The position numbers were made by a program, and so were the translations under genes. DNA of 64,000 nucleotides from Chondrus crispus (taxonomy: Eukaryota > Rhodophyta > Florideophyceae > Gigartinales > Gigartinaceae). Positions 30,925-42,015 of this stretch are shown here, in pieces; positions within the stretch are counted from its first letter, which is position 1, and every line of letters starts with the position of its first letter. Where the stretch lies: positions 23,919 to 87,918 of the forward strand of contig NW_005179261.1 of NCBI RefSeq assembly GCF_000350225.1, written 5' to 3'. Below the pieces are notes generated by a model. That model had not been told where the DNA came from. It searched no databases and saw only the letters and a list, made by a program, of their open reading frames with translations.

Positions 30925-31849
30925 TGCTCGTGGAGCGCCTTGATACCTTATACCCTTGATAAAGTCTTCGACGGGGACGTCACAACGTAGCCCGTCGGGA
31001 AAGAAGAAAACGTAGCAGCGCTACACCGTCGTACTGCCCGATGGCAAAGTACCAACACCGGATCGGTCGCAACCAGATTCCGATGGAACCAACTCTGAGA
31101 AAAGCACCACTGGTGCACCGACACAGAAACCCGATGGCTAATGACGTCACGTTGCCGATCGCAATACTACAAGGTGGGACCAACTCAAGATTAAGGGAAA
31201 TTAGGATAGGGAAATGAAAGAAAAATGACGGGGACCCCCGAGCGCTGAAGGAGGCCGTAGGCTTAGGTAAAAGGGAGCGTCTTGGTAGAGACGGACTTCG
31301 ACCAAGGCGACATTCAACTCCGGCAACTCGGGTTACCTTTACTGACTTGGTGGCCAGTGGGCTAAGGTATATATCGACCCCCGGAGCCACTACAGTAGCT
31401 CGCGGCGCTAGATCCTAGATCTAATCTAGTGTCAGCCAAATTAATACTGACTAATTAACTAAATAAAATTAATAATTAAAATAAAAACTGTGCAAATATT
31501 CACAGGTGTGTCTCCCAGTCCCGGACTACAGTATTCAAATTCCAACTTACTTTCTTTTCCCTTCACCCCCTTGTGCAACCCCTTATTGCACTACAGATAC
31601 TTAGTTGTCGATGGGGACAATTAAGGCGGTTAGTGATGGTGCTGACGAACATACCGTACTTGGTGTGTTATACCGTAATTTGGGGTGTATTATCTTGGAG
31701 ATGGAAACTGTCGCTGGCTAAAATTCCGATGGATCTATAGTCCGGCGAGAGTTCGCCCTGTAATCGAAAAAGGATTCGTTTTTTACGTGGTTGTTAACTA
31801 CTTTTTCTGTCTCGTCGATGTCACTGTCAGTCACGCTGTCAGATCCATC
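30925..31849. other. Interval between gag and integrase, possible nested insertion
   Basis: Protease should lie here but is not recognisable. The stretch 30670-31440 is GC-rich, has CTACTGTAGTGG and TATATACC on the minus strand and borders a TAGATCTAGGATC run, all reminiscent of the LTRs elsewhere. It may be an unrelated LTR inserted into pol, but no second copy or clean ends were found. Confidence 0.3.
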
Positions 31850-33308
31850 CTAGTGATGTGACTCAGAACCGTTTGAGGCGTTTGGTTCTTCGAAGTCTTC
31901 GACAGAAGTGTCATTATGGTGCATGATGTCTTCCACTTGATTACTAAGTTCATACAGTATGCCCTTGACGTGGTTAGGGCGCGCTTTGATCATGCGTCGT
32001 ACACTGCGTATGACAGAGGCCGGTTTAGGGCATTCTCGGATGAAGTGGTACTTACTACCACAGTTGTGGCAGCATCTTATGTTACCAAAACGGCCCTTTC
32101 CGTTTATTGCATCCTTAAATCGTTTGGATGGACCAGAGAAATTGCCACGAGGGTTCGACGAGGAGAATCCAGGTCGACGGGGTATACCGTATGTACTTTG
32201 TCTTTGAAAATGAATGCCGGGGACGGTTGGCATCATTGACGGTGTTCTGGAGGTATCACGCTTACGGCTTTCGTTCTGTTTCTCCTCTTGGAGACAAGCT
32301 GCATCAAGTGCTGTATACATTTGCTGGAACGTCCAAAGTGGCGTGGAAGCAAGGCTTTGAGTCAGAACAGGTTTAGCCCATTCTGTCCCAATCACGGCGT
32401 CATGAAGGTACTATGTCTTATTGGGATCTGACCGATGGGTTTGGGGCCCTTGCGGTGTGTACCGGGTGATGGTTTCACGAAGTTCTTCGAGTGCTTCGCT
32501 GACGGAGCAGTTCTTTGTCTTGAGAATTTAAGAAAGGCGGAGGTTCTGCAATAGCTTGCGAACTCGGTTCTTCCGTGTGATACTGTTGAACACTTGAAGC
32601 ATCCGTTGAACCGTTGAGTCAAAGGACGTTTGGGTACTACCCATTCTACCGATTAGACCGCACCGACATTGCTGGTAGTACCAGCAATGTCGGTGCGGTA
32701 GAATCTTTTAGCTTCGCCATCAAAGACATTGTGGAAAAACTGCAGCCTTTGCTCTTCGCTGAGGTTGTAATTATCAGCGGTATCGCAATATTTGTCAATT
32801 ACTTCTTTGATATCTTCACCAATTTTACCGGAATAGCTTCCTCTCTCTTGAACCGAGAAGCAATGTTATGCGCGATCTTCGATTCCGTGCTAAAATGAGA
32901 GGTTGGTTGACTAGACTGGTTGCTAAGGTTGACCGACGGTGATGTCGAAGTGTTATTGCATGCAGATAGATTTGCGTTTGCGATAATGCGTTCGGACACA
33001 TCGAGGAAGAACATATCGACAAGGCCATACGCACTTCGGTTACTTCGAGGGTGAGGGGTACATTGTAGTCCCTTAACCGTGAGGTAATTCCTGAGAATGC
33101 GGAATAGCGTGGTAGGCCCTTTTAGTAACTCGCTTGCGTATAAGACTTCGGACGGGAGGTCGTTACGGAGGGTATTGACGCATTCCTCATCTGAAGGTTG
33201 AGTATCCTGCGCAATGACAGTTGCCAATGCGGCCTTGATATCTGCTTGTGATGAGGAGGAGAGGCGGTAACCGTTAAGGGTTGCCCTAATTACTTCTAAT
33301 GTTACCAT
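31850..33308 (-). pseudogene. Retrotransposon gag, fragmented
   Basis: N-terminal part 32799-33308 has helical gag-like sequence (IRATLNGYRLSSSSQADIK, ECVNTLRNDLPSEVLYASEL). After frame changes it passes through FFHNVFDGEAKRFYRTDIAG, is interrupted by the palindrome at 32657-32699, and continues through RMLQVFNSITRKNRVRKLL. The C-terminal part 31850-32395 carries the CCHC knuckle CHNCGSKYHFIREC (C-x2-C-x4-H-x4-C). It pairs with the integrase downstream on the same strand as one Ty1/copia-like element. Dead copy. Confidence 0.7.
32657..32699. repeat. 21-bp perfect inverted repeat inside gag
   Basis: Arms 32657-32677 and 32679-32699, single G between them. The right arm is native gag coding sequence (the FYRTDIAG codons); the left arm is its reverse complement and separates those codons from the RMGSTQTSFD continuation. 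Confidence 0.9.
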
Positions 33309-33402
33309 AGTAGCGTAAATGGGTAGTGTTATTACCCAATATACTTAAATAGTAATAAAGAATTAAAAATACACAAACATGGGGTGTAAAAAAACGTTTC
33401 GT

Positions 33403-33558
33403 ACGTGTCCAGCTATGTACCTTTAGATACGTGCCCAAATGTGTACTCTTCGATGGGTGTCTAGTTGTATACCCTTGGATACGTGTCCAGGTGTGTACGC
33501 TTCTCTACGTGTGCAGGTGTGTACCCTTCCATACGTGTCCAGCTGTGTACCCTTGGAT
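33403..33558. repeat. 26-bp minisatellite, six units
   Basis: Six diverged 26-bp units of the pattern ACGTGTCCAGCTGTGTACCC followed by TTGGAT, with a partial seventh. It lies between the gag start and the zinc-finger gene. Confidence 0.8.
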
Positions 33559-33667
33559 ACATGTGAACGTCTGACAAGTGTATAAAATTATACACACGTA
33601 CACAGGGCAGAAGTACTTCGCAAGAGTTGAGCACAAATTTAAATTTTTGTACGGACGATTTAAATTT

Positions 33668-34348
33668 CTAGTTTAGGCGGGCCTCTTGTTTCCGGCGGGC
33701 GTTACGAAAATGGATCCGAGATCGGTTGTGCAATTGGAAATTGTGTCGATCAGCGAAAGGGAGATCGCAGAGCTGACAATGGAGATTTGCAGCGAGATCG
33801 TGGAGGCGGTTTAGCTCGCGCTCGTGTCGGCCACTTGCCTCGTGTAAAGACAGCTGTCTTCTCGAGGTGAATGAGCGGGCGCACAGGCGACAAGTGTAAA
33901 CAGTTCTATTGCGCGGCGGCGGATTGCGTCGGCGGCGTGCTCTCTGTTCTGCCACGCGCGCGATGTGGCGCGCGCGGAATTCAGAAAGTGGCAACGGTTC
34001 TTCGTCGTCGACTAAATCGATGATCGACAAGGCGGAGGAAGCAGAACGGGTGGCGGTTGTTTCGGCCAATTGGGTGTCCTCTGCCTCTCTCTCGACAAGG
34101 CGAGGCGCAGAAACGTGAGTGTATTTCGAATCCGCGTCGAATTCGGCGGTGACAGGTGTTGATGGGCGTCGTAATACAGGACTTGGTTGGTCAGTGGCGG
34201 CTGGATCGAGATCGGATAGGCTTTCAAAGTCGTCACACAAAGTACTGTCCTCGAAACCAAAACGCGCACTTTGTCTTTCAGAACTAACGGGCCGTTGTGC
34301 ATACCGATGTGCATTTGATGTACGCTCGAGTTTTAGTTTTGAAAACAC
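33668..34348 (-). CDS. Two-finger C2H2 protein with SUMO-interaction-like motif
   Basis: Intact 226-aa frame. Two similar fingers at the C-terminus: CRLCARSFTSRRQLSLHEAS (C153, C156, H169, H175) and CQLCDLPFADRHNFQLHNRS (C191, C194, H207, H213), both C-x2-C-x12-H-x5-H. Residues 108-117 (SIIDLVDDEE) match a SUMO-interaction motif, a hydrophobic core followed by acids. A basic run (RARRRRNPPP) precedes the fingers and may be a nuclear signal. The frame ends in a natural stop. It could be a host regulator or an accessory protein of the neighbouring retrotransposon; its intact state among wrecked gag and pol argues for the former or for recent selection. Confidence 0.65.
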   Translation of the reverse strand: MFSKLKLERTSNAHRYAQRPVSSERQSARFGFEDSTLCDDFESLSDLDPAATDQPSPVLRRPSTPVTAEFDADSKYTHVSAPRLVEREAEDTQLAETTATRSASSALSIIDLVDDEEPLPLSEFRARHIARVAEQRARRRRNPPPRNRTVYTCRLCARSFTSRRQLSLHEASGRHERELNRLHDLAANLHCQLCDLPFADRHNFQLHNRSRIHFRNARRKQEARLN

Positions 34349-36922
34349 CAGATTAACAAAATTCTTCTCCAGAATCTAAAGCAGCTACAGCCGCTGATAG
34401 CACAGATATGTACTTCTTTCGTTGTCTTTCTGAAAAAAATTTCATTTGTAGACCTGCAGAGGGAGTCATCATAGAAACACACGGGGTAGAGCTGTATGGA
34501 GAAGGTCAGCGGTGCAGCAGAAACGGTCCCCCAAGGTTGCGCTCGTGAAGGCTGCTGGGAAGTGATTTTTCGAATAGCCATGGTGCATTGTCTTTGCTGA
34601 CGCATTCACGTTTCTGTATGCAACAGCGGGCGCCGAATTTGTCAGAAGTACCTATTTGCGGTAACCTATTTGCGGTAGGAATGTAAGCCGTGAGAGAATT
34701 TTGGCGCTCAGTTCCCCTGATCGCGCGAAGTGGAGGGAGTGGAACGAAGTTGATCGACCCAGGTGAAGTTGATGGCTGCAAAGCCACCGGAGGTCCCTGG
34801 ATGTCCCTTTCGCGCGGAGTTCTACCCTCTTCAATTTTCCCTTGCATAAATAACCGATATTCCCATTAGTATTTGGGGCCCGCCGGCGCACCGCCGCAAA
34901 AATTGTAGACTGCGTAGGTCTAGCGTTATTCTCGCCGTACAACTCCACGGCACAACCATCCAGATCCGACCCGACGCCGTTGCCATGTACTTTACCCTAA
35001 ATTTTTGTCGATGGTGAAACGTAGAACCCTGACACCAGCGTTTGTGTGGTTGCAAGTGGTGGCAGCTCGCCGAGTCAGCACGTCGTGCAGTGGTAGCGAA
35101 AACGAGAGAGGGAACGTTTGTCGCGAGAGAGAGATATGGCGCCGCAAAGAAGGAAGAGCCCAATGTCCCCCGGGTGATAGTCTTGTCTCCCCTTCCGGTG
35201 CGCCCACCAATTCTGGTCCGCACTATTTCAATAAATTCGTAGACTTAAAGTATCCGTCGGCAGCGCCAGCCGCCGCCCGAGCTTTAGTCCAAACATGTGG
35301 CCAATTACCACTTGGCCCAAGTATACACCTCTCGTTGGCATACTTCGGCGCCGTCGACGGCGGGGGCGTGTAACTAGATCTCTTCCCGACGCTAATCCCG
35401 TGATCGGCACAAACTTATGCCAACACAAACCCTTATGGATGCACATTTCCCTTTAGGAAATTGGGTACAAGAACGCTGAGCTATACCGCGTCCCCTTTTC
35501 CTGCCATAAAGCCGCAAAATCTCGAATCCCTTCCATAATTGCTCCTCCGAACCTCCCTCGTGCGCTTGCACATCTTCGCATATCGCAATGCCTCGAATTG
35601 TCTCGCTCTGCAGCGCGCCCGTGCGGCAACACCCAAACACGAGGCAGCTCAATATGAGTCCGAGTGCCACGGTACCGACCGGGAGGGTAGCGATGAGTGC
35701 TCACGGCGCTGCGAGGAATCACACTGTAACGTGCGAAGGTAGGTGAGTCTCCTTCGCGAGCTTCTCCTCCGGGCGGGAGACTTCTACTGGGAACCTATTC
35801 GTGAAGGACTCAACGACAAACGTGAGAGCGCGCGCGTGTTTCCAAGCGCTCCCCATCCCCAACGACAACGTCGCGGGCATGTCTTCTGAAGTTGCGGCCC
35901 GGCCTGCAGCGCGTTTCGGATTGCTGCTGCGGCCCCTTCTTCTCGGCTTCGCCGACGACCTCCGTGCTGCAGACCGGTACTGGAACTCGTGGTCGAAGAA
36001 GGTGGTGGAAGTTCGAGGAAGACCGGGTACGTTCTGGATCTGGCCCATCGCGTTTTACACAATCCAAATGCATAGTCTAGGGGAGACTTAATCCTTGACA
36101 CCGAGTTGGGCAGTGCGATTGAGTCAGATTTAGAAATAATTCCGGGCGGATTGGCCGGCAGGGGTGCTATGTGAACGTTTTTACAATCGGTGCAGACAGG
36201 CAGCCTTTCTCGACGCACTCGACGGTTGGTGCACGGAGCGCCCTGGCTGGTTTTACACTCTCAGCTGTCCCGGTGATCATGGTCCGCCAATGCATGTCGC
36301 CTCTCTCTATTCAAGGTTGCCGGTATTTGCAAGGTCCCGTCACAGTCAATGCTTGCGAGCAGCTTTGGCGAACGGCATCCATGCCCTGCAGCCACCTGAA
36401 ATCGCCCTCAGCATGCTTCAGCGGGGCGTAATGGCTCGTCGGAGCACGGCAGAAGCGTCTTTCAGAGTGCAGAACAACATCAAGGTTCTGGGGCTCCGAA
36501 AACGTAAAGTTTTCCCCGGCATGACCGAGGAAGAGTGGTTGCGTTATCCGCGGACCGGCATCTAACTCTTCCAGCTTGCTAGAATGAACCGCGGTGAGGA
36601 GGATGTTTACCACATTGATGCGCATGACGCAGACCGTCAGGTTATCCGCGATTGAGTTGAGTGCCTTACTCTTCGTATCAGTTCCTGGAGTTTTGACTTG
36701 TGCGTCGGGGACGACTCGCAATTCTTGGGCATCTCCGAGATGAAGCTCCTTTACACTCAAGATGTAGGCAAGAGAGTTGCTTCTGGTAAGAAGAAGAATC
36801 CGAGCAAGCGCATCTCTCATACCGTCAAGCGGGAGCGTAGGAACGGGGAGAGGTAAAATGAAGACAGGTTTACCCACAAGAAATCGAGAAGGAAAAGGGT
36901 CATGACTGATGATGACGAGGGA
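34349..36922. other. Unassigned interval
   Basis: Many short frames on both strands, none with a recognised domain. The 35784-36218 and 36311-36877 minus frames could be decayed upstream parts of the copia-type polyprotein that is visible from 38428 down to 36923, but no motif supports this. Confidence 0.25.
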
Positions 36923-38428
36923 TCAACAAACTTGGGAGACACTTTCTGATGACTTGAATGTCTCGGAGTCCAAGTATCTACTCCTTATCGAGTCGTTTAG
37001 CTTCTTGAACTTGTCCAAATTTTTCTTCGTTTGGGCGTCTGCAAAATTCCACTTTCCGGCTATCCATTGGATGAAGCTGATCTCTCCGGTCTCGAATGAG
37101 GCCCTTATTCTTGTCACAGTGGGACGAAGACGATATTCACTACCCTCGTGCAGTGTTGTAACCGTTGAGGACAGGCCATGAGAGTCAACTGTTAGCGCAA
37201 ACGAGAGAGGATGCTCAGCAGAAAACCCTATTTTCAGTTGTTCCGATATCATTGATCCTCAGTCAGTAGACGTTGCTGTAGCGAGTATCTCGGCGCCAAT
37301 TGAGGAAAAGTCTATGCGAGTTTGCTTTCAGCTCAACCAGTCTATGACGTGATGCAACTCCCCGCTCCTCGCCGGCAGGTATATACCAGAACTATAACCT
37401 GTCCGTCCATAACAGATCGACTCGTGACTCGTGTTCGAGAAGGCGAGGTACGAGGGTGGAACGTCAAGATTATTTGGAGGACGGAATGTGATGACTGCTT
37501 TGAGTTTGTTGATTCTAGCAGTAATTTGTTTGCCGTAATCAATTTTGAGACCTTGAGGCGTCCGACAGCTTGCTGCAGGAAACTGGCTGCAACCCGGCTT
37601 GAGGCAACACGCCGTGTCCCAGGAAGTTCCGCGATTCAGAAAGGCCCGGGTAGGCAGTAAGCTCCACCGCCGTACACGGCTAGTCAAGTTGCTTGCGTCG
37701 TTTACGAGCGACAAAAAGGGACTTGATCGTTCCCAAGTATTCCTTCATGCTGATGTGAACTGTCCAATCATCACTCTGGTGTATATCCCTAATGCTTTCC
37801 TTGGTGGCCAGTATACCGGCCACAGACTTTAAATCACAGAAATAACCCGAATCTGGTATATCCCTGAAACAAACCAGGTGACAAGGCGCAGCAGACGTGC
37901 TAATTTCACTGGATAAAACATTGTAAAGGTGTTTGCAAATATAGGCCTTCAACTGGAAACAAAAGTTGAAACCATCTGACCATGCTTCAGAGTGACAAAA
38001 TCCCTTCTGGCCAGTATACTGGATATATGAAAACATATCTTGCATCAACGAAAGGTTCTAAACTCTATTATATACATTCTGGACCACTTCAAACATTCCA
38101 CATGCAAACTGTCCTTGTTAACGAAATATTTGGACCTAGCCCTTACTCTCAAACCTCCTCTCTGCGTCGGTGGGGCTGCCTGAATTTCAATGCGTATGAA
38201 GGCTCTTGTTCTAGTCAAATCGGCCTCAGTTGGTTCTTTAGGGACAATCTTTCGTACAGAATGAGGAAACTGTCGAGTCTCGAACACTATCGATGAATGC
38301 CAAATCGAAAAAACCTGTTGCGGAGCCCTGCATATGTCCGTACGCACAGTCCTATCGGACAAATTTGGCAAAGATAAGATGTTTGATGTCCCCTGTATCC
38401 TGTCCGATTTCATCCACAAATAGAGCAA
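36923..38428 (-). pseudogene. Ty1/copia reverse transcriptase/RNase H remnant
   Basis: Successive minus-strand segments follow the order of a copia polyprotein end. An RT-like part contains TDICRAPQQVFSI. The connection region has ILATKESIRDIHQ and VARKRRKQLD. RNase H has LAFSNTSHESICYGRTG and then WIAGKWNFADAQTKKN, the counterpart of the W-x-x-G-K-x-N-x-A-D-x-x-T-K ending of copia RNase H. Frames change several times and stops interrupt the HVIDW and SIGAEILA regions, so it is a dead fragment. It is a separate copy from the element at 29491-33308, because in copia elements RT lies after integrase, not before gag. Confidence 0.65.
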
Positions 38429-39435
38429 CGATTTACACCTCGTTTCTGTATTGGAGTGTGACTTTTACCATTCAAGCACAGTTTCCGTCCATCGGTCGAG
38501 TTTTAAATGTAAGACGATTCTGCTTCCGTGACTTAGCCTTCGTGATTTGCGCTTAGCCTTCAGGAGATCCTCCAGTAATTTCCGTATGAGCTTCTACAGT
38601 GTTCGAATCTTGTTGCAGAGTGTCGGCATAGCACAGAAGTTCTTGGGAAACAGCAAACATGAAATCTGCCGGTGCCTGTACTTTGTTAAGCGCGTTTCAA
38701 AATTTGTCTAATACCTTACATGCTTCCATCAATTCGAGGTGGGTCCACCCTTTCCATCATCCTCCAACCAATGAAAGAATTAATGGCGATGTTTTTCAGA
38801 ATTCGGGAGACGAGCTTATGTTCCCACTGCAAGTGAGACGTGGAGGATCGTACGATTGCCGTTTGTTGAGTGGCCCCATCTACGCCTGGCTTATTCTTGA
38901 ATAAAAACTTTGTGATGCTTGCTTAAAGAGTTATAAGGCAGGGAAGAGACCACTTAACTTCACACGGTCATCGACAAGTTTCCAAAACTGGTGCCTAGAC
39001 ACTATGCACTCCTTAAATATATCATTGATCAAATCTGCGATGGTTACTCCTTCTGTGTATGGCCACTGCACCAGTTCTGAAGTTCAGATAATCAAAATGG
39101 ATTTACAAATAGACAAATGAAATTAGAACAATGAATACGCACGCCGAAGAGAATTCCTGTCTCTCCGGCAACTAGGTAAATAGCCACATTAACATCCAAG
39201 ATCATCATTCGATGTAGTACCTGGACAGTATGCGATTCTAGAATGTATTTTCGGAATGCCTCACGTCCGGCCTCACAAAACACAGCATCCCTTGTTGCAA
39301 GCTCTAGTGTTGTGTCTAAACTCTTAGAGGCTACCGTTTACCCTTGTATGGATTTAAACTGTCGCAACAACATATGGTGTCCCACTAACGTTTATCAAGT
39401 AACCCTCCTCTGTGCTAAACTTCTGTAATATTTGT
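38429..39435. other. Unassigned interval
   Basis: Short minus-strand frames only; probably decayed transposon sequence. No domain recognised. Confidence 0.25.
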
Positions 39436-39542
39436 GCATCAACCAGTGCTATTGCATGTGGGTAATTACCCATATACGCAATAGCACTGGTTGATGCGGA
39501 ACTTTCACGTTACTTGGCTTGTTAACAAGTAACGTGAAAGTT
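39436..39542. repeat. Two abutting perfect hairpins
   Basis: 39436-39455 pairs perfectly with 39478-39497 (20 bp); its loop contains a further palindrome, TGGGTAATTACCCA. Two bases later 39500-39516 pairs perfectly with 39526-39542 (17 bp). Confidence 0.9.
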
Positions 39543-39750
39543 TCATTGCCAGCATGCCGCAATCAATTGCAGACACAATAAATTGAGCAGAAGTTAAAGC
39601 ACCTAATACAGCACCTTCATTTCCACCGCCCTCATCATTACTTCTGTAGAAACCTTGGAGCTGAAACATACCTTGAAAAACGTTTCAAACCACTCCCTAC
39701 AAGCCACTTCATTGTGTTCATCTGTGGACTCAAAGCTCAAGATTGGTAGC

Positions 39751-39828
39751 AATTTTGCTATTGAAGAGCACTGCATTTAGAGCACTGCATTTAGAGCTCT
39801 AAATGCAGTGCTCTTCAATAGCAAAATT
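39751..39828. repeat. 32-bp perfect inverted repeat
   Basis: Arms 39751-39782 and 39797-39828 are perfect complements. The 14-nt loop repeats the inner end of the left arm (CACTGCATTTAGAG), so a direct and an inverted duplication coexist. Confidence 0.9.
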
Positions 39829-39957
39829 CCGGCATTTGTCCGCTTCACCCTAAACTGACGGCGCAAACCAATCGGCACCGTTGAACATCTGTCAATACCT
39901 CACATGTATCCAAAAGGTCGGTTTCTATTTCCGCCTTTAAGAAAGTATTCCCAGTTC

Positions 39958-41317
39958 CTACACTCCCGAAAAAAGTGTAATGGTGTCCATTCTAGCCTTT
40001 CGAACTGCTAACCACGTATTCCACCGGTCCTGTACATGTTCCGGCACAGTGTACAGAAACCGTTTGACCTTCCCATACTTTTCTGTTCCATGCTCACAAA
40101 CAGAAATTGCTGTTACGTTTCGTATTGCCAGCTTGGCACACTCGAAAATTCGCTTACGCGCAGAAAAAGGTGCCGGTCCAAGCTCAGAGAATTCGTCAAT
40201 AATTAAATCCTTATGGCGGTCATCAGCCACGTGTTAATCAGACCCAATAGTTCTTTGTTCATCCACAGTTGAAGTAGCACCGCCTTCTAGAGTACTAGTA
40301 ATAGCATGTTCATTATGTACATTAGGGAGTGGAGACACGGCCTGTGACGATGGGGCATGATCCAGGGCACTTGGTCCGTGTACTTCCTCTGTCGTAGGTG
40401 GTGTATCGCTCTCACATCCTCTATTTCATCTTCTCTATATGGCTTTAGACAAGAACGTACAACAAAAGGATGGCATTTTTCAAGTGCTCTGCCATGACCA
40501 ATACAGAACCCAGATTGTGATAAATCAAGATTTTCAGAAAGGCCTCCATCCCATAACCCCTATCAACTGTCACAACAAAACAAGTTAGATATTCTTCTCC
40601 TCGGCCATCGACAAGAGTGTTGATCAGTTTCCGAATGGAGTCCAACTGCTTCTTAGCTCTGCGCCTGAAACGTATACCCAACATGAATATGAACAATACG
40701 TCCGCTATCGCATCAGCCGAATGGCCCTCCCTATCTGCTTTTCTGCTACTTATCATGTTCACGCGATTATCAGCAGCCCTTGTCCCAAAACCTCGTCATG
40801 TAGAGTTGCAAAAGATGCAGTAGGGAGAAAAACACCATTTTAGTTTCCTTAAATACCAAAAATTCGTATTCGGATAATTAATTTTGATTGGTCACGTTGC
40901 GACTGCGAAATAAAATTGCCATCATTTCCTCTCCCTGTTTGGAAAGTAAGCGAGTACGTTCGTTTCAAAGAAGCGTACCCGTTCCATGGATGGAGCAGTG
41001 CTTCCCGACTAACGTAGAATAGATTTAGCCTTCTCAAAACTGAACCCTGTATAATGCGAACATAGTGGTAGCGACACATGCTGTTATCCATCGACGAGTG
41101 TAACTTTTGTACCATTCTCACCTCGCAGTGCAATTCTCTCGTTCACACATTTCAAACATCGCTTTAAGACAGCATTCATAAATAGAACCATAAGCCCTGG
41201 CCTTATGGGAGATAGACATTTTGCAGTGCACTCCCTTTTGAAGTTCACAATGGCGGACTTGTAGAACAATCTCGCCGGCTCATCTATCATGCTTCCAGTA
41301 AATTCTCCATCCATCAA
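39958..41317 (-). pseudogene. Degenerate transposase-like gene, family uncertain
   Basis: Minus-strand pieces read in order. 41317-41084 and 41133-40849 include LNLFYVSREALLHPWNGYA. 40762-40445 includes IADVLFIFMLGIRFRRRAK and VVTVDRGYGMEAFLKIL. 40230-39958 includes HVQDRWNTWLAVRKARM. The DRGYG run followed by a hydrophobic strand resembles a catalytic Asp in DDE-type transposases. Many stops and frame changes separate the pieces. I cannot name the superfamily. Confidence 0.4.
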
Positions 41318-41403
41318 GACGGAAGAACATGACTGCCTGACTTCTGTCCATCCGGTGCTTGGGTCACGAATGTGTGAATTATAGTAGGCAGATCTTCCCC
41401 ACT

Positions 41404-42015
41404 TGTGAGGTAACTACTCTCGTCCATGGGTTGGGTGAGAGGCGGAGGTCTTCTCGTTGGGAGTGCGCGACGCAGACGTGCGGCGCGCGAATTAACCGAT
41501 GCCGACGAGCTCGCGAAAAGGGAGGGGCACACGTGGCCGGTTACGCGCAGTGGCTCCGTGGTGCGTAAACGGAGGCGACTGGTAACGGGTTAGAAGCCAC
41601 CGCGGGTAGAACTACCGAACAGTCGTAGATTTGGCGCGAAAGGGACGGGAGCGAGCTTGCCCTGTTTACTGGTGGGGACGGGTGTCAGGCCTAAACCCCT
41701 TAGAGGGACGCCTCGGACACCTGTCCCAGTACAGTACCTGCCGCCTAGTGCGCGCCGAGGACCGTACATAATTTGAGTCCTAGCGACAGAACTACTAAAT
41801 ACCGCGCGGATGCTGCCACTACTCGTGTGCGCTGCCGTACACGCGTATTAGCTACCAACTACCGCACGGACGACACGTGTGCTACTGTACACGTACGCTA
41901 CGACACGACCGATCGGTACACGCGCGCGCTACGTACAGGTAGACACACCCACCCACGTGTACACCGTGCCGGCCGACAGATTCAAACCTCCGCGCCCGTC
42001 AGTCGTTATGGTACA
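41404..42015 (-). repeat. LTR family A copy, minus orientation
   Basis: Reads as the reverse complement of LTR-A: TGTGAGGTAACT at the left, GTTATGGTACA at the right, with the TAACGGGTTAGAAGCC and GGCGCGAAAGGGACG blocks between. 612 bp. The flanking 5-mers (CCACT, GCGCC) do not match. Confidence 0.65.

Noticed and set aside
33403-33558. Possible CRISPR-like array
   Set aside because: Units are contiguous 26-bp tandem copies without unique spacers, in a eukaryotic context: a minisatellite.
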